Shown here: positions 13,691 through 23,554 of the stretch, in pieces
Layout of the letters: each line of letters begins with the position of its first letter
How positions within the stretch are numbered: the first letter of the stretch is position 1
NCBI GenBank assembly: GCA_946699065.1
Contig: CAMPDV010000452.1
Coordinates: 1 to 64,000, forward strand
From: Loxodes magnus
Lineage: Eukaryota > Ciliophora > Karyorelictea > Loxodida > Loxodidae
Reading direction: 5' to 3'
Length of the DNA stretch: 64,000 nt
Program-made: the position numbers and the translations under genes
The notes under the pieces: model-generated
The model's database searches: none
What the model saw: the letters and a program-made list of their open reading frames with translations, nothing else
What the model was told of the DNA's origin: nothing

Positions 13691-14487
13691 GAGTTTTGCA
13701 TTCTCTGGAATTGCAACCAGTTCCTGCGGACAGTTTTTTTAACGTGGGTGTGATCCACGACCTTTTATTAAGTGGAAGGTTACCACTGTAACCGTTCAAG
13801 TGGTATTGCAAAAAGCTTTTATTTGTAGATCCCTGTTGGAGTTATTCATAGTTTATTGAGTTGTCTCCATGTTCTTTTCTGCTCTTATTCGTTTATTTTC
13901 TTTCATTATCAACAGTTTTTTAAAATATGTTGATTTGATTTGCAACATCAACAAAGTTTGTATTATTGTCTTTATTTCGTTCTTTTTTATGATAATTTAT
14001 TTTCTATATTTTCTAATCTTTTAATGAAACTTGTAGCAATCATTTCTTTTTCTGGATTCAATTCTGTTTTTAATTCTATTGGTATTTTTTCTATTTCCAT
14101 TTTTGTGTCATATTTAAAGTTTTATTATGATTAAGTTCAGAGTTATTCTTCCGTTATTAATTTGCTACAAATAAGTTATCTTCTAAGTATTAGTAATTCG
14201 TTGTTCTAATCTTCTATGTTACTCATTAGTTCCCGTATTTTTTCGCCTAAGTTGTAAGTTTATTCTTCATAATTTGAGATTACTTTTTACATTTGGTCTA
14301 ATTAAATTTAAAGTTTTTGATTAGTTTCGTTTTTAGGTTAACTTATCTCTATTTATCCTACCATAACTTTACCTTCTGAAGAAGAGCTTGACTCCTCCTA
14401 TTGTTATTACTTTTTCTAAATTTCTTTTACCGCTTTTCTCTTTAGGTTTCTAAGTTAATTTTTTGAGAGTCGAAGAGATTAATCCAT
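13690..14487 (-). CDS. LINE ORF1 (Gag-like), coiled coil + CCHC zinc knuckle
   Basis: Starts at ATG 14487-14485 (M-D-Q-S-L-R-L-S-K-N). Order: basic N-terminus, Gln/Glu/Ser-rich linker, a long helical stretch rich in E, K, L and I typical of a coiled coil, then C-W-C-C-K-S-N-Q-H-I-L-K-N-C at 13912-13953, a perfect C-X2-C-X4-H-X4-C knuckle whose W is TGA. Downstream W-I-T-P-T-G-I-Y-K resembles a stretch in the ORF1 at 34096, linking the two. Such proteins coat LINE RNA. No TGA suitable as a stop is obvious, so the 3' end is a guess. Confidence 0.65.
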
Positions 14488-14520
14488 TTTTTTTAATAAT
14501 ATAAATATTAAAAGTAACAA

Positions 14521-15480
14521 ATGAAGACTAAGATAAGAACACTTTAATACACTAATATGTATAATTATAACTTAATTGAATACAACTTAAAGGTGCAAAT
14601 TTCAAGCTCCAAACAAAGATCTTAAATGATATCATGCTGAGATATAAATTCTTAAAAATACTAGGACTTAACTTAAAGAGACAATTTTTAAGCAGAAAAG
14701 AAGATTCAAAATAAGATGTTTAAATCATTGAATTTAATTAAAGAGATTAGCTGAAAGTTGTAATTTAAATTCAAGGATTTGATAGAAGTCAATTCTCCAT
14801 TAGCTGGAATTATTAAGAATTCCATAAAGCAAAAATAACTAAAAGGGAATAGAAGTGGAAAAAGGAAGAGTTTAGGAACAAGTTATAGATATGAAATAAT
14901 GATTTAAGCCTTCAAGTAAACTTGATTTATCTAATACCTTTAACATTCATTGAATTATTTAGAATAAGAACATTAGTTTGCTTGATTATCTTTTAATAAT
15001 ATTTAAATTTTAATCTTTTAGCTATAAAGTATTAGAGCAAAATCATAGTATCATCTTATTTAAAAATAAGAAGTGGATTAAAATAATAATAATAAGACCC
15101 AAGTTTAGATAAAGGGAATTAGTATAATTTTAAGAATAAGAAAAATAATAATAGTAGAAGACTTCTTAGCTAAAAGTATTTCTATTAATATATTAATTGA
15201 ATATCTTTAATTTAATATAAATCTTTATTAAATAAAAGAAAGATTCCTATTTCATTTAAATTAAAGAAATAAAAGACTTAACTGGGAACAATAAATGCTT
15301 GGATACCTTCTAAACTTCACTAGAATCTTAACTCCATCTAAATTGATGAAAAACTATCCCAAAATAAGGATTTGAGACTTAGCAAGTAAATAAGAATAAC
15401 AATTATAATTTGCAAATAAGAAATTTTAAGTCATAAATCAAAAAGAAATTAATAGACATCAAAAATAAAATCATAAGATT
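14521..15480 (+). CDS. Possible hypothetical protein
   Basis: From ATG 14521 a single plus-strand frame gives about 200 residues of ordinary composition, rich in K, Q and N, with several TGA codons as W. It lies between two minus-strand zinc-knuckle ORF1 regions and starts 33 bases from the divergent ORF1 start at 14487. I recognise no domain. With three sense stops an open frame is expected by chance, so this is weak. Confidence 0.2.
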
Positions 15481-16050
15481 TTAAGGCTTACTGCTTCTTT
15501 GTTTAGCTGGAGTATTTTTTCCTGTATAATTTACCTTATTGATTGCAATAGATTCTGAAAATATTTTCCCATTAGTTCTCTACTTTTTTCTTTTATTTTC
15601 ATTAGAATTGTAAGCAGCTTCTAACTTTGTGCCCTGGTCGCTTGCAATATCAACATCTTATTATTTTCCAATCGGGAATATAATTTGTTGTAGGCTGACA
15701 TCCATCGTATCATTCATCTACATTTTTTGCAGTAATATGCTTTCATTTAACTCTGCGAATTGATTAAATTTTATTTCTAATTATTCTATTTTGATAATTC
15801 CTAGCTTTTTATTTTCAATGCTTTCTCTTATAAATTAATCATCAGGTGTTCATTTTTTCTTTCAATTTTTGTACAGTTCTTAAATGTTAAAAATTTTCTA
15901 ATTGCATGACTTGAAGTTTTTAAAGTATTTTTTATTAATCGTAACTTGACTAAGATGATTCCTTTTGAGAAGAGATTTTTTATTAGTAATTTTCCATTTT
16001 TTTTTATTATTAATAAGTCGATTTTCCACTTGGAAAAGCTAATGTAATTC
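15300..16050 (-). CDS. Second zinc-knuckle ORF1 fragment
   Basis: The minus strand encodes C-W-Y-C-K-R-P-G-H-K-V-R-S-C at 15614-15655, a canonical C-X2-C-X4-H-X4-C knuckle with K-R-P-G before the histidine; its W is TGA. Upstream residues (D-E-W-Y-D-G-C, N-Y-I-P-D-W-K) read in the same frame. Further upstream another frame looks more protein-like, so a frameshift is likely. It probably belongs to an ORF1 of a LINE related to the one at 14487. A GC-rich hairpin at 16113-16148 just upstream may mark the element's 5' end. Confidence 0.5.
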
Positions 16051-16112
16051 ACTGAATGAATAGAATGAATAACATGAATAATGAGAACATTTTTATATTA
16101 ATATTAATATTG

Positions 16113-16148
16113 AAAGAGTTGCACAGTAACGAGGTGCTACGTGCTCTA
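16113..16148 (-). repeat. GC-rich hairpin-like repeat (LINE 5' end?)
   Basis: On the minus strand this reads TAGAGCACGTAGCACC...GTGCAACTCTTTC, closely matching 26269-26305 on the plus strand. Ends can pair (AGAG/CTCT, GCAC/GTGC). It is strikingly G+C-rich in an A/T background and sits upstream of a minus-strand ORF1. Confidence 0.55.
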
Positions 16149-16599
16149 AAATTAAATTTATTTATTTATATAGAAAAATAGAGATAAATTAACCAAAGCA
16201 AATGATATAAACTTAGATTATATAAGTTTATTTTATTGTATAATTATCAATTTTTTTTCATACTCATGTTTTTAAAGAAATATTTTTTGAAAGAAAATAA
16301 ATAAATAATGTAATTTAATTAATTTAATCTCAAATACATTTTTTAAATTACTAAAAGTCTTCATTTTTACATAAAAATATGTATTCTATAGATGCTAAAA
16401 TTTTTAAACTTGAGATTTAAACAAACTTTGGTAAATTAATTGAGAAAATTAAACTTATAGAAAAACTAGTATGTTTTTTCTTTATTTATTTAAAAATTAA
16501 AAATAGAATTTCCATATTTTTGTAAAAATTTAAATTTAAATACATTATTGTTAAAATATTTACCTTATATTCATTTATTATACATTATTTATTTTAAAT

Positions 16600-16960
16600 A
16601 GGGAGGATCAATCCCACAACTGAGATTGACTAAAATTTTGGCATCAGGAAATGCTCCATGGGCGAAGAACTGAACAAGAATTTTGGTAGAAGCTAAGAGA
16701 AGACATGACTGAAAAGACATCAAGTGGTGTTAATGTTGAAAGATGCCAGATACTAAGATTAAGGTAGCATTCCAATCACGGTCCTATAGAAGACAAGACT
16801 CATAAGAGAATGCTAGCCCTCTGAAAGACTTCAGTAATGATTTTTTAGCTTTAAAAATCTTTATTAAAGAGTTACGACCATTGAAATGTTATGAAGTTCT
16901 ACGCAATTCTTTAGTTTAGGAGAGAGTAGGATAAAATGGAAGTTAGTTATGAAGCTCTCT
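16600..16960 (+). other. Locally less AT-rich segment, possible coding
   Basis: Base composition rises clearly above the surroundings. Plus-strand reading gives a peptide of reasonable composition with TGA as W, but two frames are equally plausible and no family is recognised. It may be a 5' part of the element carrying the ORF1 at 17166. Confidence 0.25.
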
Positions 16961-17165
16961 TCTAAGACTGTAAATTAAATTTTTTTATAAATCTAAGAGT
17001 CACAGAAAATCTTATTGTGAAAATATTAAATATATTTATGCTTCTTAAAGATGAAAAAAACTTCTATAACTTTCAAAATTAAAAGTTCCTTCAACTTTGC
17101 TTATAAAACTTTTGCTTATCTCGATTACATAAAAATTTTCCATCTCTTTACTTTGCGTAAAAAAG

Positions 17166-18050
17166 ATGTCAGGGTTAAAACAAGGATTATTTGCGGTTTC
17201 AAAAAAGCTGGAATTAATGACATCCTAGAAAGATTAGGACCAGGAAAAGGGAGCCAAAAAAATCGCCCATCAGGATGAGTTTCCCACCTCTTGAAGAAAA
17301 GCCTAGGAAATAGACTAAAAATAAAATGAACTCAGAATTTTAAATGTCACCACATAATAATAAATAAGCTATAATTAGTTGATCAAAGTGGTGTTGAGCC
17401 TCTAGGAAGTAATCAAAAAATTGAAGAAAGACAATAATAAGTTGATGAAAAATTGACTTGCAAAGAGGATAGAATTGGATCAAAGGCATAAGAAAGAGAC
17501 CTTAACGTATTTTGAAATATTTAACAAGACTAGAACAGTTAAACTCAAAACTATTAATAGAAGTAGAAAGAGTTGATTAACAAGTTAGAAAAATATTAGA
17601 AAATCAGGTAAAATTGCTCCGTTAAATGAAACTGAAAGAATAAGAAATAATCTAATAGTAATTGAAGGTGAAAATAACTCAAGATTTAAACTAAAAGACA
17701 AGCAAAAAGTTACTATTACTGTAATTCTCAAACATATCTATGGAAAAGCTGCTAGAAGTTTCTCAATTTCAAGAAAGAATATTAAAACTAGAAGAAGTAT
17801 TTGGAAAAATAAAAGAAGAGATAATAGCAACTAAAACTATAAAGAGAAAGACTATATAGTAGCAAATATGTTAAATTTGCAAGAAAAAAGATATCTAGTA
17901 TCTAGGTGAAAGAAGAATTCAAGGACAACAAGCATGGCAAGGAGAAGAGTTGTAGAGATTTTTAAATTTTTATTTTATGCTTCTAGATCAATCTAGAAGT
18001 TGGCGGGAAAAAGGTTGAGATATCTCCAAGATTGCCAAACATTTAATTTT
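17166..18050 (+). CDS. Coiled-coil LINE ORF1-like protein
   Basis: Starts at ATG 17166 (M-S-G-L-K-Q-G-L-F). Homologous to the ORFs at 35401 and 57586: shared S-Q-K-x-Q-D-Q-E-K, then T-Q-Q-Q-I-S, a coiled coil (I-K-K-L-K-K-D-N-N-K), then Q-E-R-D-L-N-V-F-W-N whose W is TGA. After the coil, R-N-N-L-I-V-I-E-G resembles the first strand of the RNA-binding fold of LINE-1 type ORF1 proteins. That is family inference, not proof. One base appears to be missing near 17440 relative to the other copies, moving the coil into another frame. The segment after 17720 is the only version here with sequence beyond the RNA-binding strand. 3' end uncertain. Confidence 0.5.
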
Positions 18051-18119
18051 GTATTTTTATTTTTATTTTTATTTATTTTTGCAAAAAGTCTTATATTATA
18101 CCTTTAATTTTCTTTTAAT

Positions 18120-18677
18120 TTATAGTTCCATTTTATATTGAAATAGAGAGTTATAATTACAGCTCTATAAGATAAAATTTGAATTATTTCAAAATTAAAT
18201 ACTAAAATTTGCTAGAAGTATTCTCAGATTTAAATTAAACAATATCTAAAGTTCAAAGATAAGAAGAAACTGGGTGATTTATGCTATAAAAATTTAGTGA
18301 ATTAACAATCTACTAAAAAAGATATTCGAACATTTTTATTTTCCGAAACAAATAGGAAATTTAGTAAATGAAAGAGATATTAAACTAAAAAGCTTTTCAT
18401 ATTCAGTCATAGTTAAAAAAATTAGCACTAATAAGAAATAGTAATGAGGAGTTTTTACTTAAAACGTTTATAATAATGCGAAAATCATAAAATAAAATAT
18501 CGATATTCAATAAGAAGGCTTACGTTGTTTGGTAATACAGAAAGCTAAGCAAAGCTAATTGATATAAAAATATAAGTCAAAATAAAAATATTGTCTGAAA
18601 GATCAATATTTTTAGAATTAAATAATTTCAAAGGTCTCAGATCGTATACAGCTGTGAATCAAACTAAGGAAATATGA
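18120..18677 (+). CDS. Hypothetical protein, plus strand
   Basis: One frame runs through K-F-K-D-K-K-K-L-G-D-L and S-K-W-K-R-Y to a TGA at 18675-18677, with TAA as Q and TGA as W inside. Composition is protein-like and lysine-rich. The start is not fixed; no ATG stands out. It would converge with the minus-strand gene that ends at 18826. No domain recognised, single copy, so low confidence. Confidence 0.25.
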
Positions 18678-18727
18678 AAAAATAATTAAAAAATTTTTAT
18701 GTTGCTTTAAGGAATTAAGTAGTATCT

Positions 18728-18756
18728 TAATCAAAAAATAAATAAATAAATAAATA
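18728..18756. repeat. ATAA simple repeat
   Basis: About six tandem AATA/ATAA units. Confidence 0.7.
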
Positions 18757-18825
18757 AGCAATCAAGAAATTTAAATAAGCTGAGATACATAAGGTCTATT
18801 TTATATAAATTAAAAGTAAAGATAT

Positions 18826-19497
18826 TCATAATTTAAGATCTCTGTTATATAGATTTAAATTACGACTAAGATATTTAAATTATTACAGCTCTTTATTTTT
18901 TTTAACTTTACCTAGCATAGAGTAAACATTTTCTTTACCTTTGTTTTCTCTGGTGTTATTTTTTAAATCCATCATTGATTTAAAAGTAACTTCTCTTTCG
19001 ATTTTTTTATATCTCAGATATTTCTGATATTTAAATCATTACAATGCTTTTATAAAGTAATTTGATTATCACATCGTTCAACTCATATTAACTGCATATC
19101 ACTAGCATTTTGTTTTATGTAATAGTTAAATTTTAATATACTACATCTAAACAAAACGTAAATTTCAGTGCTTCAGTATAAAAATGACTAATTATAATAA
19201 TGTTTCAAATCTAGTCCTACTATTTTCAATCAAATAAAGATAAAAGTATCCATTCTTTAAATGCAAATACTTGTGTTACCTCTTTGATATTTTTCATATC
19301 TATATCAACCTCAAGTTTTATAAATATATTTTCTTAAAACTCTTTTCCGTTTTTACCGAAATATAAATTCCAGCTGGTATCACTACTTTCTTTCTCGATT
19401 TTTTAAAAGAGATGACGCCTCGCTACATATCTAAAATTTCAAAACGATTCTCTTTATCTAGTTTTCCAGATGAAACAGGTTTACAGAAATTTCACAT
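18826..19497 (-). CDS. Hypothetical protein, minus strand
   Basis: Begins at ATG 19497 (M-W-N-F-C-K-P-V-S-S-G; the second codon is TGA read as W) and ends at TGA 18828-18826. It lies 86 nt downstream of the fatty-acid hydroxylase stop on the same strand. The first ~70 residues have a beta-rich look (G-V-I-S-F-K-K, V-V-I-P-A-G-I-Y-I-S-V). Later parts read better in other frames (V-T-Q-V-F-A-F-K-E-W; E-R-E-V-T-F-K-S-M-M), implying two frameshifts or sequence errors. No family recognised. Confidence 0.35.
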
Positions 19498-19583
19498 TTT
19501 AAGAGAAAAATAAAGTAAAATAAAAGTTAAAATAAAGGAAAACAAAAAGCGTTTATTTTTAAATAAGATTTTATAAAGAGTTA

Positions 19584-20383
19584 TCATTTGTCGAGCCTTT
19601 TTTTCTCTTGACTATAATATGTTCCAAAAAATTTGTCGAAGTTTGTTATTAGTGTTCCATAGTTAGCTATAATCTTATAATGATGATCGAGATGATATTT
19701 GTATGGGAACTTATCCCAATGTGACATTACGGCAACCATCATATAACTTAATGATATAAATACTTTGGCCCAGTAGTTAATAGGAAATATTAGTGTAGGG
19801 TAGAATAAAGTTGACATAGAAACATAAGTTTCTACTATCGAATGCAAAATTAGTTATTCCAATCTTATCTTCAGGTTTTTACAATTAGTGATGAAATGAA
19901 TGCCCGTAACGATTTAAAAATTTGATATTATGTGATGCTATGTATACCACCAAAGTTCAAAACCTAGCATCCATAACAGAATATACGAATGACAGACTAA
20001 AAATATGTGCGACCCGTAGTGACTTTCGTTATGCCCTATAAGATAGTCCAATCGATGAACGTTTGCATCAAAGATAAAACCAACATATTGACTGAAATAG
20101 ACTTTATTCACTTTTTGAAACTATCGTTAGATATTTTATCTAAAACTTTAATAATGATATATAGGAAAGCAGTGATAGACGATATTGAAGCTAAGTCAAC
20201 GATCCAATAAATGAGTCACATTGCCCAAGGAGAAGATACTTTAAAAAAGTTGATATTCTGTGCTATCTACTTTATATCTTCTTAATTAGATATTTCTGGA
20301 TTTTTATAAGTTCCAAAAACATACAATGAGAGGAATACACTTGTGATCCACAGGTAATCAGTCTTCTTCTTCTGAATTTTCAT
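19584..20383 (-). pseudogene. Fatty-acid hydroxylase / sterol desaturase-like gene, frame broken
   Basis: The C-terminal ~85 residues are clear: H-S-I-V-E, then Y-H-L-D-H-H, followed by N-Y-G and F-D-K-F-F-G-T, the last histidine box and tail of the integral-membrane di-iron hydroxylase superfamily. Upstream, Y-G-H-S-F-H-H followed by a Pro gives the middle histidine box. The start chosen is ATG 20383 (M-K-I-Q-K-K-K); an upstream ATG at 20782 is in the same frame. The N-terminal half has hydrophobic, membrane-like stretches and TGA codons read as W (A-M-W-L-I-Y-W). It ends in TGA at 19586-19584. Best reading needs three frame changes, near 20040, 19920 and 19847, each near short homopolymers, so either a pseudogene or a copy with indel errors. 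Members oxidise lipids in the endoplasmic reticulum membrane using two irons held by histidines. Confidence 0.65.
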
Positions 20384-20559
20384 ATTTGATTATAAAAGAG
20401 TGATATACCGATTTAGGTGGATCCACGCTAATAAATTTTTTTATTTTATTTGGTCGAATTAAATGTAGGCGGATACTCGTTAGAGCTTTTCCTTTTTAAT
20501 GAAAATAGTTAAATTAATAGTATTAAGTATTTAAAAAGTCTTTAAAATAAAAATAATAA

Positions 20560-20782
20560 AATTACACTTAAAAAAATAAACGGCATCATATGCATTAAAG
20601 CTATTCAATGCATAAGCATAAAAACCCTTTTTCCCATCAAATACTATATCATAAACTTATTGATCATATTCAATCATCTTTACTAGCCTTCTTACTGAAA
20701 TTACTTTTAATAGCTTAGACCATATAGCATTCTTTATACCTTTTTAAAAATCCAAGGGAAAATTTAATTTGTTTTGCTTCAT
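20560..20782 (-). CDS. Possible small protein or N-terminal extension of the hydroxylase gene
   Basis: ATG at 20782 opens a frame (M-K-Q-N-K-L-N-F-P-L-D-F) of about 75 residues of good composition. The frame is continuous with that of the hydroxylase start at 20383, but the join is A/T-rich and looks non-coding. Another frame gives a peptide ending E-N-S-E-E-E-D before a TGA at 20360-20358. Which is used cannot be told by eye. Confidence 0.25.
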
Positions 20783-20789
20783 TTTAATT

Positions 20790-21290
20790 AAAGTATATAT
20801 TTAAAGGATTAAAAGTAATAAAAAACTGAAAGTAGCAAGTTCAAACTGACCGAAAAACAACTTTAAAGTACTAGCCTCAGAGTTAATAAATCCATTAAAG
20901 TATTTAATTGATTATTTATTGGAGCATTACTAGTTAAATTAATATATTATTAAGATTACTAGACTAAGTATCTTTAATTAAAGATAGCCTAATTCTGTAT
21001 AATACTTCTTATTTATGTATCTTAATAAACTAACAAGATACATTAAACCTTTAAATATACGATATATTTCATTCTAAGCTTTTATTTACAAGAGATTTGC
21101 TAATAAGTATCATTAAACTAATTTAAAAATAAAATCTAGCTTTAATGCTTTTTTATGGTAGTTAATATTTTAGGTTTATTTTAGCTTAGAGATATAAGGA
21201 AATCAATTAGGGTAATATGATCTAAATTAAGAAAAGGGAAGTTAAGCAGATAAAGCTTTAAAGTATTAGACTGATAATGTTTTCAAGAGA
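20790..21290. other. AT-rich intergenic stretch
   Basis: I see no supported gene or repeat here. Confidence 0.4.
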
Positions 21291-21297
21291 CTAAAGT

Positions 21298-21690
21298 ATG
21301 AATGCTTTTGTAATTTTGGGGTTTAAATTTATGTCTATTGAATAGTGAAGTGAATGAAGCAGCAAATTCAATCTAAGATATTGCAAAGTTGGAGAAAAAG
21401 ACAGCAATTTTTTATATTCCTTAGAAAATATTAAATTAAATTAAATAATGTTTGCCTTTCAGCTTAATAAAATAATTTTTATGATATCACTCTCATTCTG
21501 AAACTCTTAGGTTCCTTAGAAAATAAAAAATAAACGCAACTTAAAATTTTTGATTTAAGATAATCAAGAAATTGAAAAACTTAAAGAGTGTGTACAATTA
21601 TGATAGTTTGAGAATTTAAATCTCAAACTATTGCATGAATATTTCAATCTAAATTTTATAAAAGTCATTGAATATTTGTAGTTCTAGAAG
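21298..21690 (+). CDS. Possible hypothetical protein, plus strand
   Basis: From ATG 21298 a frame of about 130 residues reads M-N-A-F-V-I-L-G-F-K-F with TGA and TAG inside as W and Q. Its end is unclear and it would run into the minus-strand candidate at 21700. No family recognised; single copy. Confidence 0.2.
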
Positions 21691-21699
21691 GATTTACAC

Positions 21700-22255
21700 T
21701 TTTTTGTTTTTTTCAAAAGGACAATTCTTAGATTTATAAGTTCAAAGCAGACATTTTGGCAAACCCTTTGGACATGTACATTTCTCATTTAATAGCAGCT
21801 TTTTTATTTAAGACTTTGATTAATTAAATTTTAGTGACTTCTTTTTTATTCATTTAGAAACACTGGAATTCTATAATTATTTAATTCTTCTGTAAGACTT
21901 TTGTTACTCTATTTTATCTATAGAAATACTTGTTAAATCATGCTCATTATCCAATCTATTACTACTTGAAAGCTTAAATATTTTTTAAATATCAAGCAAG
22001 CATTTTTGTTGTAATTGATTATTTTATTTTATTCAGAAAAATTGTAATTTAGCAGCTATTTCATTCTAGATAGCAAATGATATTCTTGAATCTTTTAATT
22101 AATAATCTTCAAATTAAGATTTAAAACTCTATCGTTTAATTTTTTTCTCACTTTCATTATGTTTATTTAAATCCTTTCTTATTACTACTAAAGACTGTAT
22201 TATTTTTAAATTTTATGACTAAAATCAACTAGACTCAGGATTTATTGTGACATTA
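21700..22255 (-). CDS. Possible Cys-containing hypothetical protein, minus strand
   Basis: A single minus-strand frame of about 180 residues, K-, Q- and S-rich, ends with C-T-C-P-K-G-L-P-K-C (about 21751-21783) and a later N-C-P-F. The cysteine spacing could bind a metal. No ATG start is evident; the 5' end lies at the unit 1/unit 2 junction, so the gene may be cut there. Confidence 0.25.
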
Positions 22256-22257
22256 AT

Positions 22258-23554
22258 TTTAGTTTTAAATAGCTTATATTAGCTAATATAATACTTATAT
22301 TATCCCATGCTTATTACAAAGAAACATATTACTTTAAGTTTACTCTTTCTATTAATTCAGAAAATAGTAAAAGAAGATATTAAAATATGCTTTCTTTCTT
22401 AAAAAAGCTTATAATTTTCTTAAGAGCAAACAACTAATTTTAATAAAGAGTGTATTAATAGTGTTAGCAATATAATATAGATTTGTATAGAATAATAGAA
22501 TTAAGTTTTTATCTTTAAATAAGCTAGAATAATTTAGGTATTATTAATTTGAAATTATAATTATAAAAATAACATAAATAATAAATATAATAATAGTTAG
22601 CTATAAAAATAGAAAGTTATCTAAATGTATTAATTATAACTAATCTAATATCTTTATTAATTAAAGAGAAATTAATTAATAACTAATAAAGCTAAAAGGA
22701 TAAAATATTAAGTATTTAATAGACATAATTAAACATATTAAAGCTTATTTTAATAATAAAATTAAATATTACTATTTAATAATTGTAAGATAAAATTAGT
22801 GATACACCATTTATAGTTAGTTTAAATATTTACTTTCTAATACTTATATTTATTACATTTAGCCTATTTTGCTTAGAATCAACATTAAAATAAATTATAT
22901 TGTTTTATTATTTTAAGAGAGACCTTTATAAATAAAGAGTTTTAATTAATAGTAAGAAAGTGGGCAATTAAAAGAGTTTATCTTATAAATTCTAAAAATG
23001 CTTTTCTTTAAATAATTTGATGTTTTTTAATATTTATTCAAACTAATTAATAAGAAACTTTTTTTTTTCATTTTTTAATTAGTAAATAGCTTAAAGAAAT
23101 AATTTTTTTGATTAAATGTAAGTGAAAAGCAATAATTAATAACAGTAGCTTTAAAAAAATGGTAATATTATATTTATCATTTAAATTAATCTACAACGAA
23201 ATAAGGTTTATTTATTAAGAGTCTTTGATTTAAAGTACAGTAATTAAATAAATGAATATTAAAGTTATTATAATAAGGATATAATTCTTCGTTATAAACT
23301 TTTGATATAATAATTTATCCTTTTATTTAAAAGTAAAAGAATATAAAATAATTAAAATTGTAAAAGTTTGTACACTATTAGTTTAATATTTTGTCTTTTT
23401 AAGACAAAAATAGAAAAATCAATGTTTAAGAAATAAGATATTTATAAAGATTCTTAATAAATAATTTAATTGTTTAATTGTATTTAAATTAAGTAAGTAA
23501 AATTTATTGAGTTATTTTGATTAAATATTTATTGAAGTAAGTTATAAAAATTAA
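22258..23554. other. AT-rich leader upstream of WD40 gene, unit 2
   Basis: No gene seen. Matches 44287-45575, and from 22746 also the start of the window. Divergence between copies is mainly short indels. Confidence 0.5.

Larger units (their letters stand above)
7785..14487 (-). mobile_element. Minus-strand LINE retrotransposon with ORF1 and EN-RT
   Basis: Reading the minus strand gives, from 14487 leftward, a zinc-knuckle ORF1, a linking region of about 2 kb with coding character, an apurinic-type endonuclease, a reverse transcriptase and a C-terminal zinc knuckle, ending near 7785. This is the usual LINE order. The 3' end is shared with the truncated copies at 36265 and 58453. Frameshifts are frequent, mostly extra single bases. 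Its insertion side abuts the point where unit 1 stops matching units 2 and 3. Confidence 0.75.

Noticed and set aside
21751..21783. Zinc motif of a known enzyme at C-T-C-P-K-G-L-P-K-C
   Set aside because: Too short and without other family landmarks; kept only as a feature of a hypothetical protein.
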